Shown here one piece after another: positions 1 to 11,265 of a DNA stretch of 64,000 bases. The stretch covers positions 127,573,484-127,637,483 of the forward strand of contig NC_092055.1 in NCBI RefSeq assembly GCF_003086295.3. The letters run 5' to 3'. The notes below the pieces were generated by a model. The model ran no database searches. It was not told the origin of the DNA and saw only the letters and a list, made by a program, of their open reading frames with translations. The translations under genes and the position numbers were made by a program. The stretch is from Arachis hypogaea (Eukaryota; Streptophyta; Magnoliopsida; Fabales; Fabaceae). The first letter of the stretch is position 1; the number at the start of each line of letters is the position of its first letter.

Positions 1-1090
1 TTATTAAATCATCACAGTCTCCTGATAAGGATGCTGCTAGCTTAACTGGGCATGCTATAAAGCATTGGTCTCATTGTCTATTGGGTAAGATGAACACAAT
101 TTCCAATGTGTCTTCTGATCCAGTGAATGTGGGTAATGATAGCTCCCAAGAGGGGGTTAGTAGGGACTCCCCTAATTCATCTGCTCTTGGGGATGTCCTG
201 GTGAGGGTACTATCCAAAGTGTTACTCAAGATAGCTCCAAACAATAGCAAGTAGTAAGAATAATATTGACATCAAGTCGAGTGTTACCTGCCAAAATAAT
301 CTTGTTAGAAGTGATTCTCTACCCATTCAAATAGTGTTTCCTGGTGCAGGTACTACTGTCTTTTCCCATTCTTTTTCTTTTCAATATTCCAAATATGTTG
401 TATAGCTATTTGTATTTATGCTATGTAGGTGTATATGTTTGCATTCATCATTATTTTTTTAATTGCTCATGTTGATTCTCAATTCACTTTTTCAGTATCA
501 AGCACTTCTAATATCACAAAGGAACTCTCGGCTAGTACTTTTTTCTGGTATGTATCATTGTTTTTATTTTCTTTTGTTTGGTGCACCATAATTTTGCAAG
601 TTTTCAATAGAAAAAAAGTGTTTTTCTTACTAGTTGTTTTGCTTTCTAACTTCTGTTCATAATGAATTTGAGTATTTTCATGGTGATATGAAGATATTGT
701 TGTCGAAGATTGTATCCCAAACTCTTCCTTCATGCTTCCATGTGACCTCAACTATGTTTTTAAGAAATTTGGGTATCAAGCTTTCTTAGATGCATGGATG
801 TTTTTTACTTCATACTCCCTTGCAGACTTATGGGGTGTTCATCAGGATATGGTGGAAAAACATCTAAATAACCATAAGTTATTTAAATTCAGTGGTCCTT
901 CACTTGAGAATCTTTCTTCTAAATTGGAACCTCCATCTGGAGTACTCAATCTTACTAGAGACGAATTATTGTCTAGAGAGTATAATACCCTTTCTTCTGT
1001 TATTTCTGCTTTTTAAGAAAAGGTTAACAAGCTTGCATCTAAACTGAACACCATGAAGGCTAAGCTAGCTAGCATTAGCCTAGAGTGAGA
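1..1090 (+). pseudogene. Duplicated 3' tail of PMD-type gene
   Basis: Plus-strand copy of the gene tail carried by the inverted repeat. Readable blocks include KMNTISNVSSDPVNVGNDSSQ near 90-150 and a 94-residue stretch at 732-1016 containing WGVHQDMVEKHLNNHKLFKF and LEPPSGVLNLTRDELLSREY. An in-frame stop ends it at 1016, and the following sequence reads as a charged helical continuation. Between the coding blocks are T-rich, intron-like stretches (about 360-470 and 550-720). Those suggest copying from genomic DNA rather than a processed transcript. No domain name can be given to this tail from sequence alone. Confidence 0.55.
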
Positions 1091-1350
1091 GTAATTGGCC
1101 AATCATAAGGAGATCGCTTCTTCTATGATATCTTATAGTAATATTTTATGGCTGTCATAGTTTTTCAACTCTTTATTTTTTGAAATATGTAAGACTTTGA
1201 CAAATTATACTTTTTGCTTTGCTGCCTCTATGATTTTCATTGTTACACCTCTTTTTGCGTGTCATGCTTTCTCTTTTGTTTAATACAATGCATACTCCTC
1301 TTTATTTTCTATGCCTACTTGTGTGATCATTTTACCTGGACACCTTCTTA
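1..1350 (+). repeat. Left arm of ~1.35 kb inverted repeat
   Basis: Read as reverse complement, 1440-2809 matches 1-1350 along its whole length with scattered substitutions and small indels; I estimate roughly 85% identity by eye. Matching landmarks are the CTAGCTTAACTGGGCATGCT block (38-57 here, and on the other strand near 2755-2775), the TGGGGTGTTCATC block (831-843) and the TTACACCTCTTTTT block (1244-1257). The arm begins at or before base 1, so the repeat may extend outside the window. Only about 90 bp separate the arms. Confidence 0.9.
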
Positions 1351-1439
1351 TGGAGGTCAACTTTCTTCTTACACCCATTTTTAGTTATAGGGACTTGAAA
1401 TGATGGGAAGACTCAAAAATACCTTTTACCAAAAAGTAT

Positions 1440-2809
1440 TAAATAAAAGGGTGTGTATGGTAAAAAGATCACGCAAGTAGGCACAAAAAATAAAACTCGC
1501 CGAAAGAGTATGTATAGTATTAAACAAAAGAAAAATCATGACACCCAAAAAGAGGTGTAACAATGAAAGTTATAGAGGCAGAAAAGCAAAAATATATTAT
1601 GTCAAAGCCTTACATAATTCACAAACTAAAAAGTTGGAAAAATATGACAGCCACAAAATATCACTATAAGATATCATATAAGAAACAGTCTCCTTATGCT
1701 TGGCCAATTGCTATCGCTCCAGGCTAACGCTAGCTAGCTAGCTTAGCCTTCATAGCGTTCAATTCAAATGCAAGCTTGTTAACATTTTCTTAAAGAGAAG
1801 AAACACCAGAAGAAAGGGTACTTTCTAGACAATAATTCTTCTCTAGCAAGATTGGATACCTCAGATGGGGGCTCCAATTTAAAAGAAAGATTCTCAAGCC
1901 AAGGACCATTGAATTTAAATAACTTAAGATTATTTAAATATTTTTCCACTATATCCCGATGAACACCCCACATACAAGTCTGCAAGAAAGTGTGAAGTAA
2001 AGAACATCCATGCGTCCAGAAAAGATTGATGCCCAAGTTTCTTGAAAAGACAGTTGACGTCACTTGGAAGCATGAAGGAAGGGTTCTGGGATGCAATCTC
2101 TTATATCAATATCTTCACATCTCCATGAAAATGCTTAAACTCATCATGAACAGAAGCGGAAAAGCAAAACAACCAAGTAAGAAAATACTTTTTTTCTGTC
2201 AAAAACTTGCAAAATTCTGGTGCACCAAGCAAAATAAAAAAAATAATGATACACACCATGATCGAAAAGCACTACCTGAGAGTTCTTTTGTGATATTAGA
2301 AGTGCTTGATGCTGGGAAAGTGAATTGAGAATCAACATGAAAAGCTGAAAAAATAGTGATTAATACAAGCATATACACATACATAGCATGAGCACAAGTA
2401 AGTAAGCAACATATTTGAAATATTGAAAAGAAAAATAATGGAGGAAGGCAGTTGTATCTGCACCAGAAAACTCCATTTGAATGAGTAGATAATTACTTCT
2501 AGTAGGATTATTTTGGCAAGTAGCATGCGATTCGATGCCGATGGAGTTCTTACTACTCGCTACTGTTTGGAGGCTATCTTGAGCAATACCTTGGGTAGTA
2601 CTCTCACCAGGGACATCCACAAGAGAAGATGAATTTGGAGAGTCCTCATTAATCCCATCTTGGGAGCTCTCATCACCCACATTCACTAGATCAGAAGGCA
2701 CATTAGGAATTTTGTTCATCTTACCCAAAAGGTGAAAAGACCTACGCTTCACAGCATGCCCAGTTAAGCTAGCGGCATCCTTACCAGGAGACCATGATGA
2801 TTTGACAAA
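1440..2809 (-). repeat. Right arm of ~1.35 kb inverted repeat
   Basis: Reverse-complement partner of 1-1350. This arm is continuous with the rest of the minus-strand PMD-type pseudogene to its right, so it is probably the original and the left arm the duplicate. The spacer 1351-1439 has no recognisable content. Confidence 0.9.
1740..2809 (-). pseudogene. 3' tail of PMD-type gene
   Basis: Minus-strand counterpart of the tail. Blocks in transcription order are KMNKIPNVPSDLVNVGDESSQ (about 2720-2660), a Ser/Asp-rich stretch, VDSQFTFPASSTSNITKELSG (about 2340-2270), and GVHRDIVEKYLNNLKLFKF near 1965-1905. Intron-like T-rich segments separate the blocks, and several stops break the frame. It lies downstream of the PMD core fragments at 2830-3391 and 5083-6469 on the same strand, so I treat it as one decayed gene. 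Confidence 0.55.
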
Positions 2810-2829
2810 GCAATCAACAGTAGAAGAAC

Positions 2830-3391
2830 CCTTAGCTTTGGTTGCTGAAGAAGGAAAAATCCCTAAGTTGATAGAAACTGGTGAAGGAGTAGCATTAATT
2901 GGAGGGTTAGGTGGTTTGTTAGGAGACCTCTTTGCAACCTTAACATTTAAACCTTATACTTTACCACGCTTGAGTAACAACAGAATCATCAATTTTTTTT
3001 TGAAAAGGCGAATGTTTGTAACACATGGCGTCCAAGTCTATAAAATACCAACATAAAAGATACAATAGACAAACACACAAAGCACGAAAGAGAGAGAAGA
3101 AACAAAAAAAAAATAACATAAACAAATATTACTTATACTAGTTGAAGGGGAGAAATTGCCAATAATAAAACATGGATCCTTAATCAAAACTAAAACAAAT
3201 GGTTTGACATATGGAGTAGAGGTACCCTCATACAACCTAATATGCTTCTTCATAGGCATAAGGTAATTCACATACTCTATTGTAACTCCTCCATCCCTAT
3301 CAAGAGGAACAACCAAGCAAGGATTGTACTCTGGGAGTTTATTTTGAAATAAAAATTTTTTAATTAAATTTTTCACTGAGAAAAAAATATG
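2830..3391 (-). pseudogene. Middle part of PMD-type gene
   Basis: The minus strand reads KNLIKKFLFQNKLPEYNPCLVVP then DRDGGVTIEYVNYLMPMKKH, 3038-3376. It continues a reading that is cut by the solo LTR at 3397: the segment across the LTR (5083-5130) ends with HKVTHQLG, a stop, then DQDPK. In PMD-type proteins I recall a similar Arg/His-Gln-(Phe/Leu)-Gly-x-Asp-Gln-Asp block shortly before the tail. Identification rests on order and pattern only. Sequence to 3100 is AT-rich and may be intronic. Confidence 0.5.
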
Positions 3392-3396
3392 CTTAA

Positions 3397-5077
3397 TGTT
3401 GCACGAAATCGTGATTGTTCATTCCTTGGTAACGGTGCCAAAAACTTAATACGCACGTTCATAATCTTAATTCTTTGTCACAACTTCGCACAACTAACCA
3501 GCAAGTACACTGGGTCGTCCAAGTAATAAACCTTACGTGAGTAAGGGTCGATCCCACGGAGATTGTCGGCTTGAAGCAATCTATAGTCACCTTGTAAATC
3601 TCAGTCAGGCGGATTCAAATGGTTATAGAGTTTTAATAATTAAAAGATAAATAAAACATAAAATAGGATAGAGATACTTATGTAATTCATTGGTGAGAAT
3701 TTCAGATAAGCGTATGGAGATGCTTAGTTCCTTCTGAATCTCTGCTTTCCTACTGCCTTCATCCAATCCTTCATACTCCTTTCTATGGCAAGCTGTATGT
3801 TGGGCATCACCATTGTCAATGGCTACATCCCATCCTCTCAGTGAAAATGGTCCAAATGCGCTGTCACCGCACGGCTAATCATCTATCGGTTCTCGATCAT
3901 ACTGGAATAGGATTCAGTAATCCTTTTGTGTCTGTCACTACGCCCAGCACTCGCGAGTTTGAAGCTCATCACAGCCATCCCTTCCTAGATCCTACTCGGA
4001 ATACCACAGACAAGGTTTAGACTTTCCGGATCTCAAGAATAGCCGCCAATAATTCTAGCCTATACCACAAAGACTCTGATTGTAGATCAGGAGGCCAAGA
4101 GATATGCATTCAAGCTTGTTTGCATGTAGAACGGAACTGTTTGTCAGGCACGCGTTCATAAGTGAGAATGATGATGAGCGTCACATAATCATCACATTCA
4201 TCATGTTCTTGTGTGCGAATGAATATCTTAGAGAAGAAATAGGCTTGAATTGAATAGAAAAATAATAGTACTTTGCATTAATTCATGAGGAACAGCAGAG
4301 CTCCACACCTTAATCTATGGTGTGTAGAAACTCTACCGTTGAAAATACATAAGAACAAGGTCTAGGCATGGCCGAATGGCCAGCCCCCTAAACGTGATCA
4401 AGAGATCAAAAGTGATACAAGGATAGTCTCAAAAATGATCAAAAGATTCTTAACACAATAGTAAAAAGTTCTATTTATACTAAACTAGTTACTAGGGTTA
4501 CAGAAATAAGTAATGATGCAGAAATCCACTTTCGGGCTCACTTGGTGTGTGCTTGGGCTGAGCATTAAAGCTTTCATGTGTAGAGGTCTTCCTTGGAGTT
4601 AAACGCCAGTTTGTAACTTGTTTCTGGCATTTAACTCTGCTTTGCAACCTGTTTCTGGCGTTTAACGCCAGAATAGGGCAGAAAGCTGGCGTTGAACGCC
4701 AGTTTGCGTCATCTAAACTCGGGCAAAGTATGGACTATTATATATTGCTGGAAAGCCCTGGATGTCTACTTTCCAACGTAACTGAGAGCGCGCCATTTGA
4801 ACTTCTGTAGCTCCAAAAAATCCACTTTGAGTGTAGGGAGGTTAGAATCCAACAGCATCTGCAGTCCTTCTTCAGCCTCTGAATCTGATTTTTGCTCAAG
4901 TCCCTCAATTTCAGCCAGAAATTACCTGAAATCACAGAAAAATACACAAACTCATAGTAAAGTCCAAAAATGTGATTTTTATTTAAAAACTAATAAAAAT
5001 ATATTAAAAACTAACTAAATCATACTAAAAACTATGTAAAAATAATGCCAAAAAGCGTATAAATTATCCGCTCATCA
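3397..5077 (-). mobile_element. Solo LTR, FIDEL-type gypsy
   Basis: A complete 1,681-bp LTR in minus orientation. Read on the minus strand it starts TGATGAGCGGATAATTTATA (5077 downward) and ends TTTCGTGCAACA at 3397. Perfect 5-bp target duplications CTTAA flank it at 3392-3396 and 5078-5082. A TATAAATA box is at 4472-4479 (minus strand). GGCGTTNAACGCC-type palindromes lie at about 4600-4707. No internal domain is present, so it results from LTR-LTR recombination. The insertion interrupts the PMD-type pseudogene between its core and tail. Confidence 0.95.
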
Positions 5078-5082
5078 CTTAA

Positions 5083-6469
5083 CTATTTTGGATCTTGGTC
5101 TCACCCTAGTTGGTGAGTTACCTTATGAGGACGATAGGTCATGGGACAGATCAAAGCTCTATAAGAGAAGTCCCTATCCATAATAATCAAATCTGGAAGA
5201 GAGGTAGGAGAAGTACACAGAAGCCAAAAGTCATATAAACCCTCCTTGCTAGTGAAAATATCATTACGGTCATATTCAAAATCAGTAGAATATATACAAT
5301 GAAAAGCTGATGTTGTACTAGGTTGGTAAGAGGTTGAGTACAGGTGAAAATAAAAATTCTCCTCCAAATCAATAATATCCTCCAAAGGTTTAGATGGATG
5401 AGTTGAACCCCAAATCCAAGCACAAGGACTTGCCTTCTTGTTCGTAAGAATTGTAGGAAGCTTACGGATAGGAGCAAACTGAGAGAACGCTAAAAAAAGA
5501 GTTGAAGAAATATTTTATCAATAAAAGCTAATACCAGAAGTGACCATGAGCAATTTTGAGTTGCTTAGAGAATTGATCAAGTCGCATATACAAACTACCT
5601 AAATAGAAAGAATTAAGTGGCAAGCGTTCTCTTAAAGTAATCAAGCAAGCTAAGAGAAAGACGCCATGACTCATACACTCGTTTGCTGGTCCCAAAAACA
5701 CATATTTACTTAACTAATAAGCTACATAAGTGGTTTCTCTAAAATCCGAAGAAATAGTAGGAGCAAGGACAAGTTCACCATTAAGGAAGTCACAAAAAAA
5801 AAATAATGAGACCAATTGGAGTAAGAGTACTTAATAGTAATCTTCTTCCTATTATAATCTTGCTTTGCATAAACCACCTATTTGCTCTTAGAGGACCTAC
5901 GAGTTTTTGAGTGCTTATCCCTGGAAGAAGACTTCTCAACATGCCTACTCTTGGACAACTCTTTTGCATAACAGCTAGCATCACTTAAACTACTTTAAAG
6001 ATATTTTGCAAGCTTAAATAGATCAGATTCTGGATAAAAAAGAGTGAGATCCACACGGCCAAATATCGACAATTGAAAAAGAACCACAACATCTTTTAAA
6101 GTGAGCGAAAACTCACCCCAAGAAGTCAAGAAGGTGTGAGTCTAGGAGCACCATCGCTGTCAAAGTAAACTCATATCGTATCTATTTCGTTGCACACCCA
6201 AACCTGTCAAGAAGAGATCAAATAGCCTTTCTTCAATGTATAGCCACAAAACAAAAAAATGATAAGAATCAATTATGATAAAAGATCATGGAGAACAACC
6301 AACCTGGGGATGTGCAGATAGTCTCGGCAACACTGACAAACTTCAGTCTCCTCCCAAAATCACCACCCTCCATAAACAATACTATGAATACCCACTTATG
6401 CCAAACCTTATTCATGTGAATAACTGCTTCAGCCGAAAACGAAGAAGAATATGACCCACTTGTGTACAC
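5083..6469 (-). pseudogene. Plant-mobile-domain (transposase-derived) gene remnant
   Basis: Minus-strand fragments in several frames follow the order of plant-mobile-domain (PMD, 'aminotransferase-like') proteins. First comes a short N-terminal reading from 6469. Next is HTFLTSWGEFSLTLKDVVVLFQL with a following stretch near 6150-6010, which resembles the W/GE-x-T-x-TLxDV core. After that come GPANECMSHGVFLLACLITLRERLP and LGSLYMRLDQFSK near 5700-5570, and finally AFSQFAPIRKLPTILTNKKASPCAWIWG near 5490-5400. Frameshifts and stops occur throughout, so it is dead. PMD genes derive from or travel with DNA transposons, and the function of intact members is not settled. Assigned from remembered family pattern, not by search. 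Confidence 0.6.
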
Positions 6470-6481
6470 CCAATAGATGCA

Positions 6482-6604
6482 CGCTGGAGGAAGCGCGCTG
6501 CTGGTTCTAACGGCAATACCACTGGTGGGGCACCGACATCAACACCTACTCTGCCACCTCAACAGGGGGATCCTGACCACGACAACGAGTATCAGGATCT
6601 GTAG
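6482..6604 (+). pseudogene. C-terminal tail of a CACTA-type transposon protein
   Basis: A 40-codon open stretch ends at TAG 6602-6604. It reads RWRKRAAGSNGNTTGGAPTS, then a Thr/Pro/Gln-rich run and the acidic end DPDHDNEYQDL. Pro/Gln-rich then acidic C-termini of this kind are familiar from the second protein of plant En/Spm (CACTA) elements. A CACTA-like terminus follows ~470 bp downstream. Everything upstream of 6482 belongs to the PMD remnant, so only the extreme C-terminus survives. Confidence 0.4.
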
Positions 6605-7073
6605 GGTTTACGCATTTATTTTTTTGTTTGTCTACTTCATTATATTCTACATATGTGATATTTTATTATATTTAGACAATTTATTTTTAATAAAATAATT
6701 TTTTCATTTATGATAACTTTATATTTCTGCTAATAATTTTGTTAACAAGAGTTTTAATTTGACTACTAATTGTGGCTTAACTATGCCAAAAAAAATAAAA
6801 AAAACTACAGTAGGATTTACCGACGGATAAATCCGATGGTAACTTGGTGCCTAAACATGTGAAATAGCGCCAAAGTTGTCGCTGGATTATCAACTCAGTC
6901 TCGACAAGTCCATTGACATTGGACGAAAATAATCTGCCGGTAAACAATTTTAGGCGCCATTTATATCGTTAACTCCAAGACGACAGTAAATTTGACTGTA
7001 AACTAGTTACCGGCGGATTTATTTGATGAATCGAACGGTAAATTTGATGGTACTCAATGTTTTTCTTGTAGTG
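6605..7073 (+). mobile_element. 3' end of CACTA-like DNA transposon
   Basis: The segment ends with TTTTTCTTGTAGTG at 7060-7073, whose complement is CACTACAAGAAAAA, the usual terminal sequence of plant CACTA elements. Subterminal motifs built on CCGACGGAT/CCGGCGGAT with 'AAAT' recur at about 6817-6835, 6930-6945 and 7008-7020, as expected for subterminal transposase-binding repeats. The left terminus is not present, so no 3-bp duplication can be checked. Confidence 0.5.
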
Positions 7074-7526
7074 GACATCTAACTCCAACCCAAATCAAAT
7101 AAAATAAGAAGTAGAAAGTAAAATTTCAAAGAGCATATAGCAGAACTAAAGAGAAATCAAAGAACACAATGAGAAGTGAGGAGTTATCAAACGTCAAATC
7201 TAAAAGGCAAGCAAGGACTAGTCGTAGTCGCATTAGGGAGAACTGTGCGAAAGCGTGTAATATGTGGCAAGCAGCAATGCTAGCAAGAATATCAACAATA
7301 TGATTTGTTTTCTGGTTGATGGCTTAGAAGGGAGAAGAAAATGAAGATAAACAAAAACAATAGAATTTTTTTAGATTAACATTATTTGACTTTAAATCTT
7401 TTATTGTATATGGATATTTTTGTCACACTAGTAATGATACATTAGCATCTTTAGTAGTTTTTTTAGCATTTCTTAATAGTTTTCTTAGGTTAATTGAGGT
7501 TTTCACAGCTAATCTATTTTATTTGA
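7074..7526. other. No recognisable feature
   Basis: AT-rich sequence without a supportable ORF, terminal repeat or match to the other elements in this window. Confidence 0.6.
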
Positions 7527-7757
7527 AGTTGTTGTGTGTTCAGAACATTTTCAAAGAAATTTAGACAACGAGAAGAAAAGCGAGAAGCAATCAGAAAAAG
7601 TGGGGTGCCCAACGCCCACACGCAGGCACCTTGCACCCAATAAAGGAGCAAGGGTGGGCTCTGAGCACCCACACATTGGCACCCAATGCCCAGGAGAAAC
7701 AAAAAAAGGGCTCCCAGCCGACAAATGGTGCCCAGAACCCATGCACTAACACCCAAT
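7527..7757 (+). mobile_element. Fragment of an older LTR-like element (H), part 1
   Basis: Contains repeated GCCC/CGCCC words (CCCAACGCCCAC, GGCACCCAATGCCCAG and similar). They continue after the solo LTR at 9397-9590 and again after 13155. I infer one host sequence, probably an LTR with its own GC-rich repeat tract, split by two later insertions. Its 5' boundary is not defined. Confidence 0.4.
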
Positions 7758-7762
7758 ACCTT

Positions 7763-9391
7763 TGATGAGCGGATAATTTATACGCTTTTTGGCATTGTTT
7801 TTACATAGTTTTTAGTATGATTTAGTTAGTTTTTAGTATATTTTTATTAGTTTTTAATTAAAAATCACATTTCTGGACTTTACTACGAGTTTGTATGTTT
7901 TTCTGTGATTTCAGGTACTTTCTGGTTAAAATTGAGGGACTTGAGCAAAAATCTGATTCAAAGGCTGAAGAAGGAATGCAGATGCTGTTGGATTCTGACC
8001 TCCCTGCACTCAAAGTGGATTTTCTGGAGTTACAGAAGTTCAAATGGCGCGCTCTCAATTGCGTTGAAAATTAGACATCCAGGGCTTTCCAGCAATATAT
8101 AATAGTTCATACTTTGCCCGAGTTTAGATGACGCAAACTGGCGTTCAACGCCAGCTTCCTGCCCTATTCTGGAGTTAAACGCCAGAAACAGGTTGCAAAG
8201 CAGAGTTAAATGCCAGAAACAGGTTACAACCTAACGTTTAACTCCAAAAGAAGTCTCTACACCTGAAATCTCAATGCTCAGCCCAAGCACACACCAAGTG
8301 GGTCCCGGAAATAGATTTCTGCATCATTTACTTATCTCTGTAAACCCTAGTAACTAGTTTAGTATAAATAGGACCTTTTACTATTGTATTAGACATCTTT
8401 GGACGTTCAGTCCCTAGACCTTGGAGGCTGGCCATTCAGCCATGCCTGGACCTTGTTCTTATATATTTTCAACGGTAGAGTTTCTACACACCATAGATTA
8501 AGGTGTGGAGCTCTGCTGTTCCTCATGAATTAATGCAAAGTACTATTGTTTTTCTATTCAATTCAAGCCTATTTCTTCTCTAAGATATTCATTCGCACAC
8601 AAGAACATGATGAATGTGATGATTATGTGACGCTCATCATCATTCTCACTTATGAACATGTGCCTGACAAACACTTCCGTTCTACATGAAAACAAGCTTG
8701 AATGCGTATCTCTTAGCCTCCTGATCTACGATCAGAGTCTTCGTAGTATAAGCTAGAATTATTGGTGGCCATTCTTGAGATCCGAAAAGTCTAAACCTTG
8801 TCTGTGGTATTCCGAGTAGGATCTGGGAAGGGATGGCTGTGACGAGCTTCAAACTCGCGAGTGCTGGGCGTAGTGATAGACGCAAAAGGATTACTGAATC
8901 TTATTCCAGTATGATCGAGAACCGACAGATAATTAGCCATTTTCACTGAGAGGACGAGATGTAGCCATTAACAACGGTGATGCCCAACATACAGCTTGCC
9001 ATAGAAAGGAGTATGAAGGATTGGATGATGGCAGTAGGAAAGCAAAGATTCAGAAGGAACTAAGCATCTCCATACGTTTATCTGAAATTCTCACCAATGA
9101 ATTACATAAGTATCTCTATCTTTATTTTACGTTTTATTTATCTTTTAATTATTAAAACTCTATAACCATTTGAATTCGCCTGACTGAGATTTACAAGGTG
9201 ACCATAGCCTGCTTCAAGCCGACAATCTCTGTGGGATCGACCCTTACTCACGTAAGGTTTATTACTTGGACGACCCAGTGCACTTGCTGGTTAGTTGTGC
9301 AAAGTTGTGACAAAGAACTAAGATTATGAACATGCGTATTAAGTTTTTAGCGCCGTTACCAAGGAATGAACGATCACGATTTCGCATACCA
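7763..9391 (+). mobile_element. Solo LTR, FIDEL-type gypsy
   Basis: A complete 1,629-bp LTR in plus orientation, starting TGATGAGCGGATAATTTATA at 7763 and ending ...GCATACCA at 9391. Perfect TSD ACCTT is at 7758-7762 and 9392-9396. The TATAAATA box is at 8363-8370. The palindrome tract is at 8137-8250, with several units already mutated (AACGTTTAACTCC, GTTAAATGCCAG). No internal region remains. It sits in element H. Confidence 0.95.
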
Positions 9392-9396
9392 ACCTT

Positions 9397-9590
9397 CCTT
9401 CAGCGCCCAGCGCCACTCCGTCATGCCCAACACCCAAGATTTTATTTACGTCCAGGGACCCAGCGCCAAGTGCCAAACCTTGATGCCTAATGCATTCGAA
9501 AAAGAACAAAGTAGCAACCACAATTGGCACTCAGTGCTCATGATCAGAAACTCATCAAAAAGCCCTGGCGCCTAGTGCCACGGGCTGACG
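9397..9590 (+). mobile_element. Element H, part 2
   Basis: Continuation of the GC-word tract (CAGCGCCCAGCGCC at 9400-9413, CCCTGGCGCCTAGTGCC near 9562-9579) between the solo LTR and the 3.56 kb insertion. No coding potential seen. Confidence 0.4.
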
Positions 9591-10699
9591 TGTAACACCC
9601 TAATTACCCTAAGCCTTACCTCTAGCCGTAAGGCAAAGGTTAATCAAAGGTTACGATAATTCTAAGGCTTATACATATTTATATAGAAGGAAATAATATA
9701 TATTCTAGAAGTCCGATGAAGGAATAAACTCAAAGTCGCATAATGTGGAATTACATACGTAAAGCGTTCGCACACGGTAACTAAACGCATTTGGCCCGAA
9801 AGGATACAAAACATAATATATACAACCTTGCAATAAGGCTCTAAGATACAAGGTAGTAATTTCATAGATCAATAAGGTAAATATATATATATATATATAC
9901 ACACACTATACAAAAGGAGACTAGCCACTGCCTGTAGAGTTTGGGCCGACTAGCTCAAACTGACTACGACAGAGCTTTGAAGTTTAAAACAGCTTATACA
10001 ACCTATCTCTCAAAGTTTTTAGAAATAAAGCCTCTAAGGCAACAAAGATAAATATACAAAGAGATGTGAGATTAACTACAACAAAATAAATAGAAATAAA
10101 CCAAGGAGGAACCATACTCCGCTCTGTCACCATATCCGCAATCTCACCGAGGTGGATTTGCAACCTGCGTCTGAAAAACAACAATAACATACGGTATGAG
10201 AACCGGAGGTTCTCAGTATGGTAACAGTGCCCAATAAATAAGATGTAAGGCTCCGGGATGCCGAAGACATTCCTAGAACTTCACATCGAATACGAATATT
10301 CAAGCTTAACGTAAATAATTAAATTAAACTATAAACCATAAGCAGGGTTATTTAAACTTAGGAGAATTCTAACTAATACTAATCACCGCTGTCCCATAGC
10401 CTTCACCAACCTACCCGTTGTGCGATTCCATCGCCACCGCCTACCTAACCTCCTCAGCACCAGGCAAACACAGATAATGCAAGCAAGGAAAACATAGGTA
10501 GCATTCAGATATATAACAAGTAATTCAAGAAGCAAGTGGGCATGTTATACAATTAGGCAAACTCAAGTAATCAAAGCAAACAAGCATAAAGAAGATGCAT
10601 ATGATGAATGTCTGTCCTATTGGCTGTGATATTACATGTCGGTTATTGTGCCAAACCCGACAGAAAATCCAGACGACAACTCCTGGATTAGTCTCTCTG

Positions 10700-10965
10700 T
10701 TGTGCATACTCAGGAGGAACGATTCCGAGGAATAAGTGTCCTACCACCTTCTCCTTTCAGAGGGAAACGTTCCGAGGGAGAGTGCTCTACCACCTTCCTC
10801 TGGATGCTGCATGATTCCGTGGGTTAGTGCCCTACCACCTTGCAACCAGAGAGAAACCCATGCTCAGGAGGAATAATTTCGTGGGATAAGTGTCCTACCA
10901 CCTTCTCCTTTCAGAGGGAAACGTTCCGAGGGAGAGTGCCCTACCACCGTCCTCTTGAGAAATAA
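10700..10965. repeat. Direct repeats, ~90-bp unit spaced ~165 bp
   Basis: The block AAGTGTCCTACCACCTTCTC...GGGAAACGTTCCGAGGGAGAGTG occurs at about 10732-10780 and again at about 10888-10943. Shorter related blocks carry CCCTACCACCTT between them. All lie inside the 9591-13154 element. Confidence 0.8.
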
Positions 10966-11064
10966 ATATGAGTGAGAAGCCTAGCTTCAAGCCCCATATC
11001 CGAACGTAGGCGGGAGACTGCCACAGCCCTATGACGGAGAACAATGCATATCATAATCACAATC

Positions 11065-11265
11065 TCACTCTCAGAGATCACTTTCAATTATCAATTCTCA
11101 ACATTCCAAGGATATAGTGCCTGGCACACTTTCCACATCCAACAAGTCCATCAACCTCAAAGCATCACCAGTCATCACCATTTCTCATCTCAAATCACTT
11201 TCAATTATCACTTCTCAATATTCCAAGGATATAGTGCCTGGCACACTTTCCTTCAAACTCCATCA
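11065..11265. repeat. Direct repeat pair ~117 bp apart
   Basis: The block ATCACTTTCAATTATCA...TTCCAAGGATATAGTGCCTGG appears at about 11079-11135 and 11196-11252 with few changes. It is a second internal duplication in the same LTR-like element. Confidence 0.8.

Noticed and set aside
8682..8885. Short ORFs inside solo and intact LTRs (also 50095-50331, 50803-51252, 59932-60381, 48236-48520)
   Set aside because: They recur only because the LTR recurs, have no family pattern and overlap promoter and palindrome tracts.
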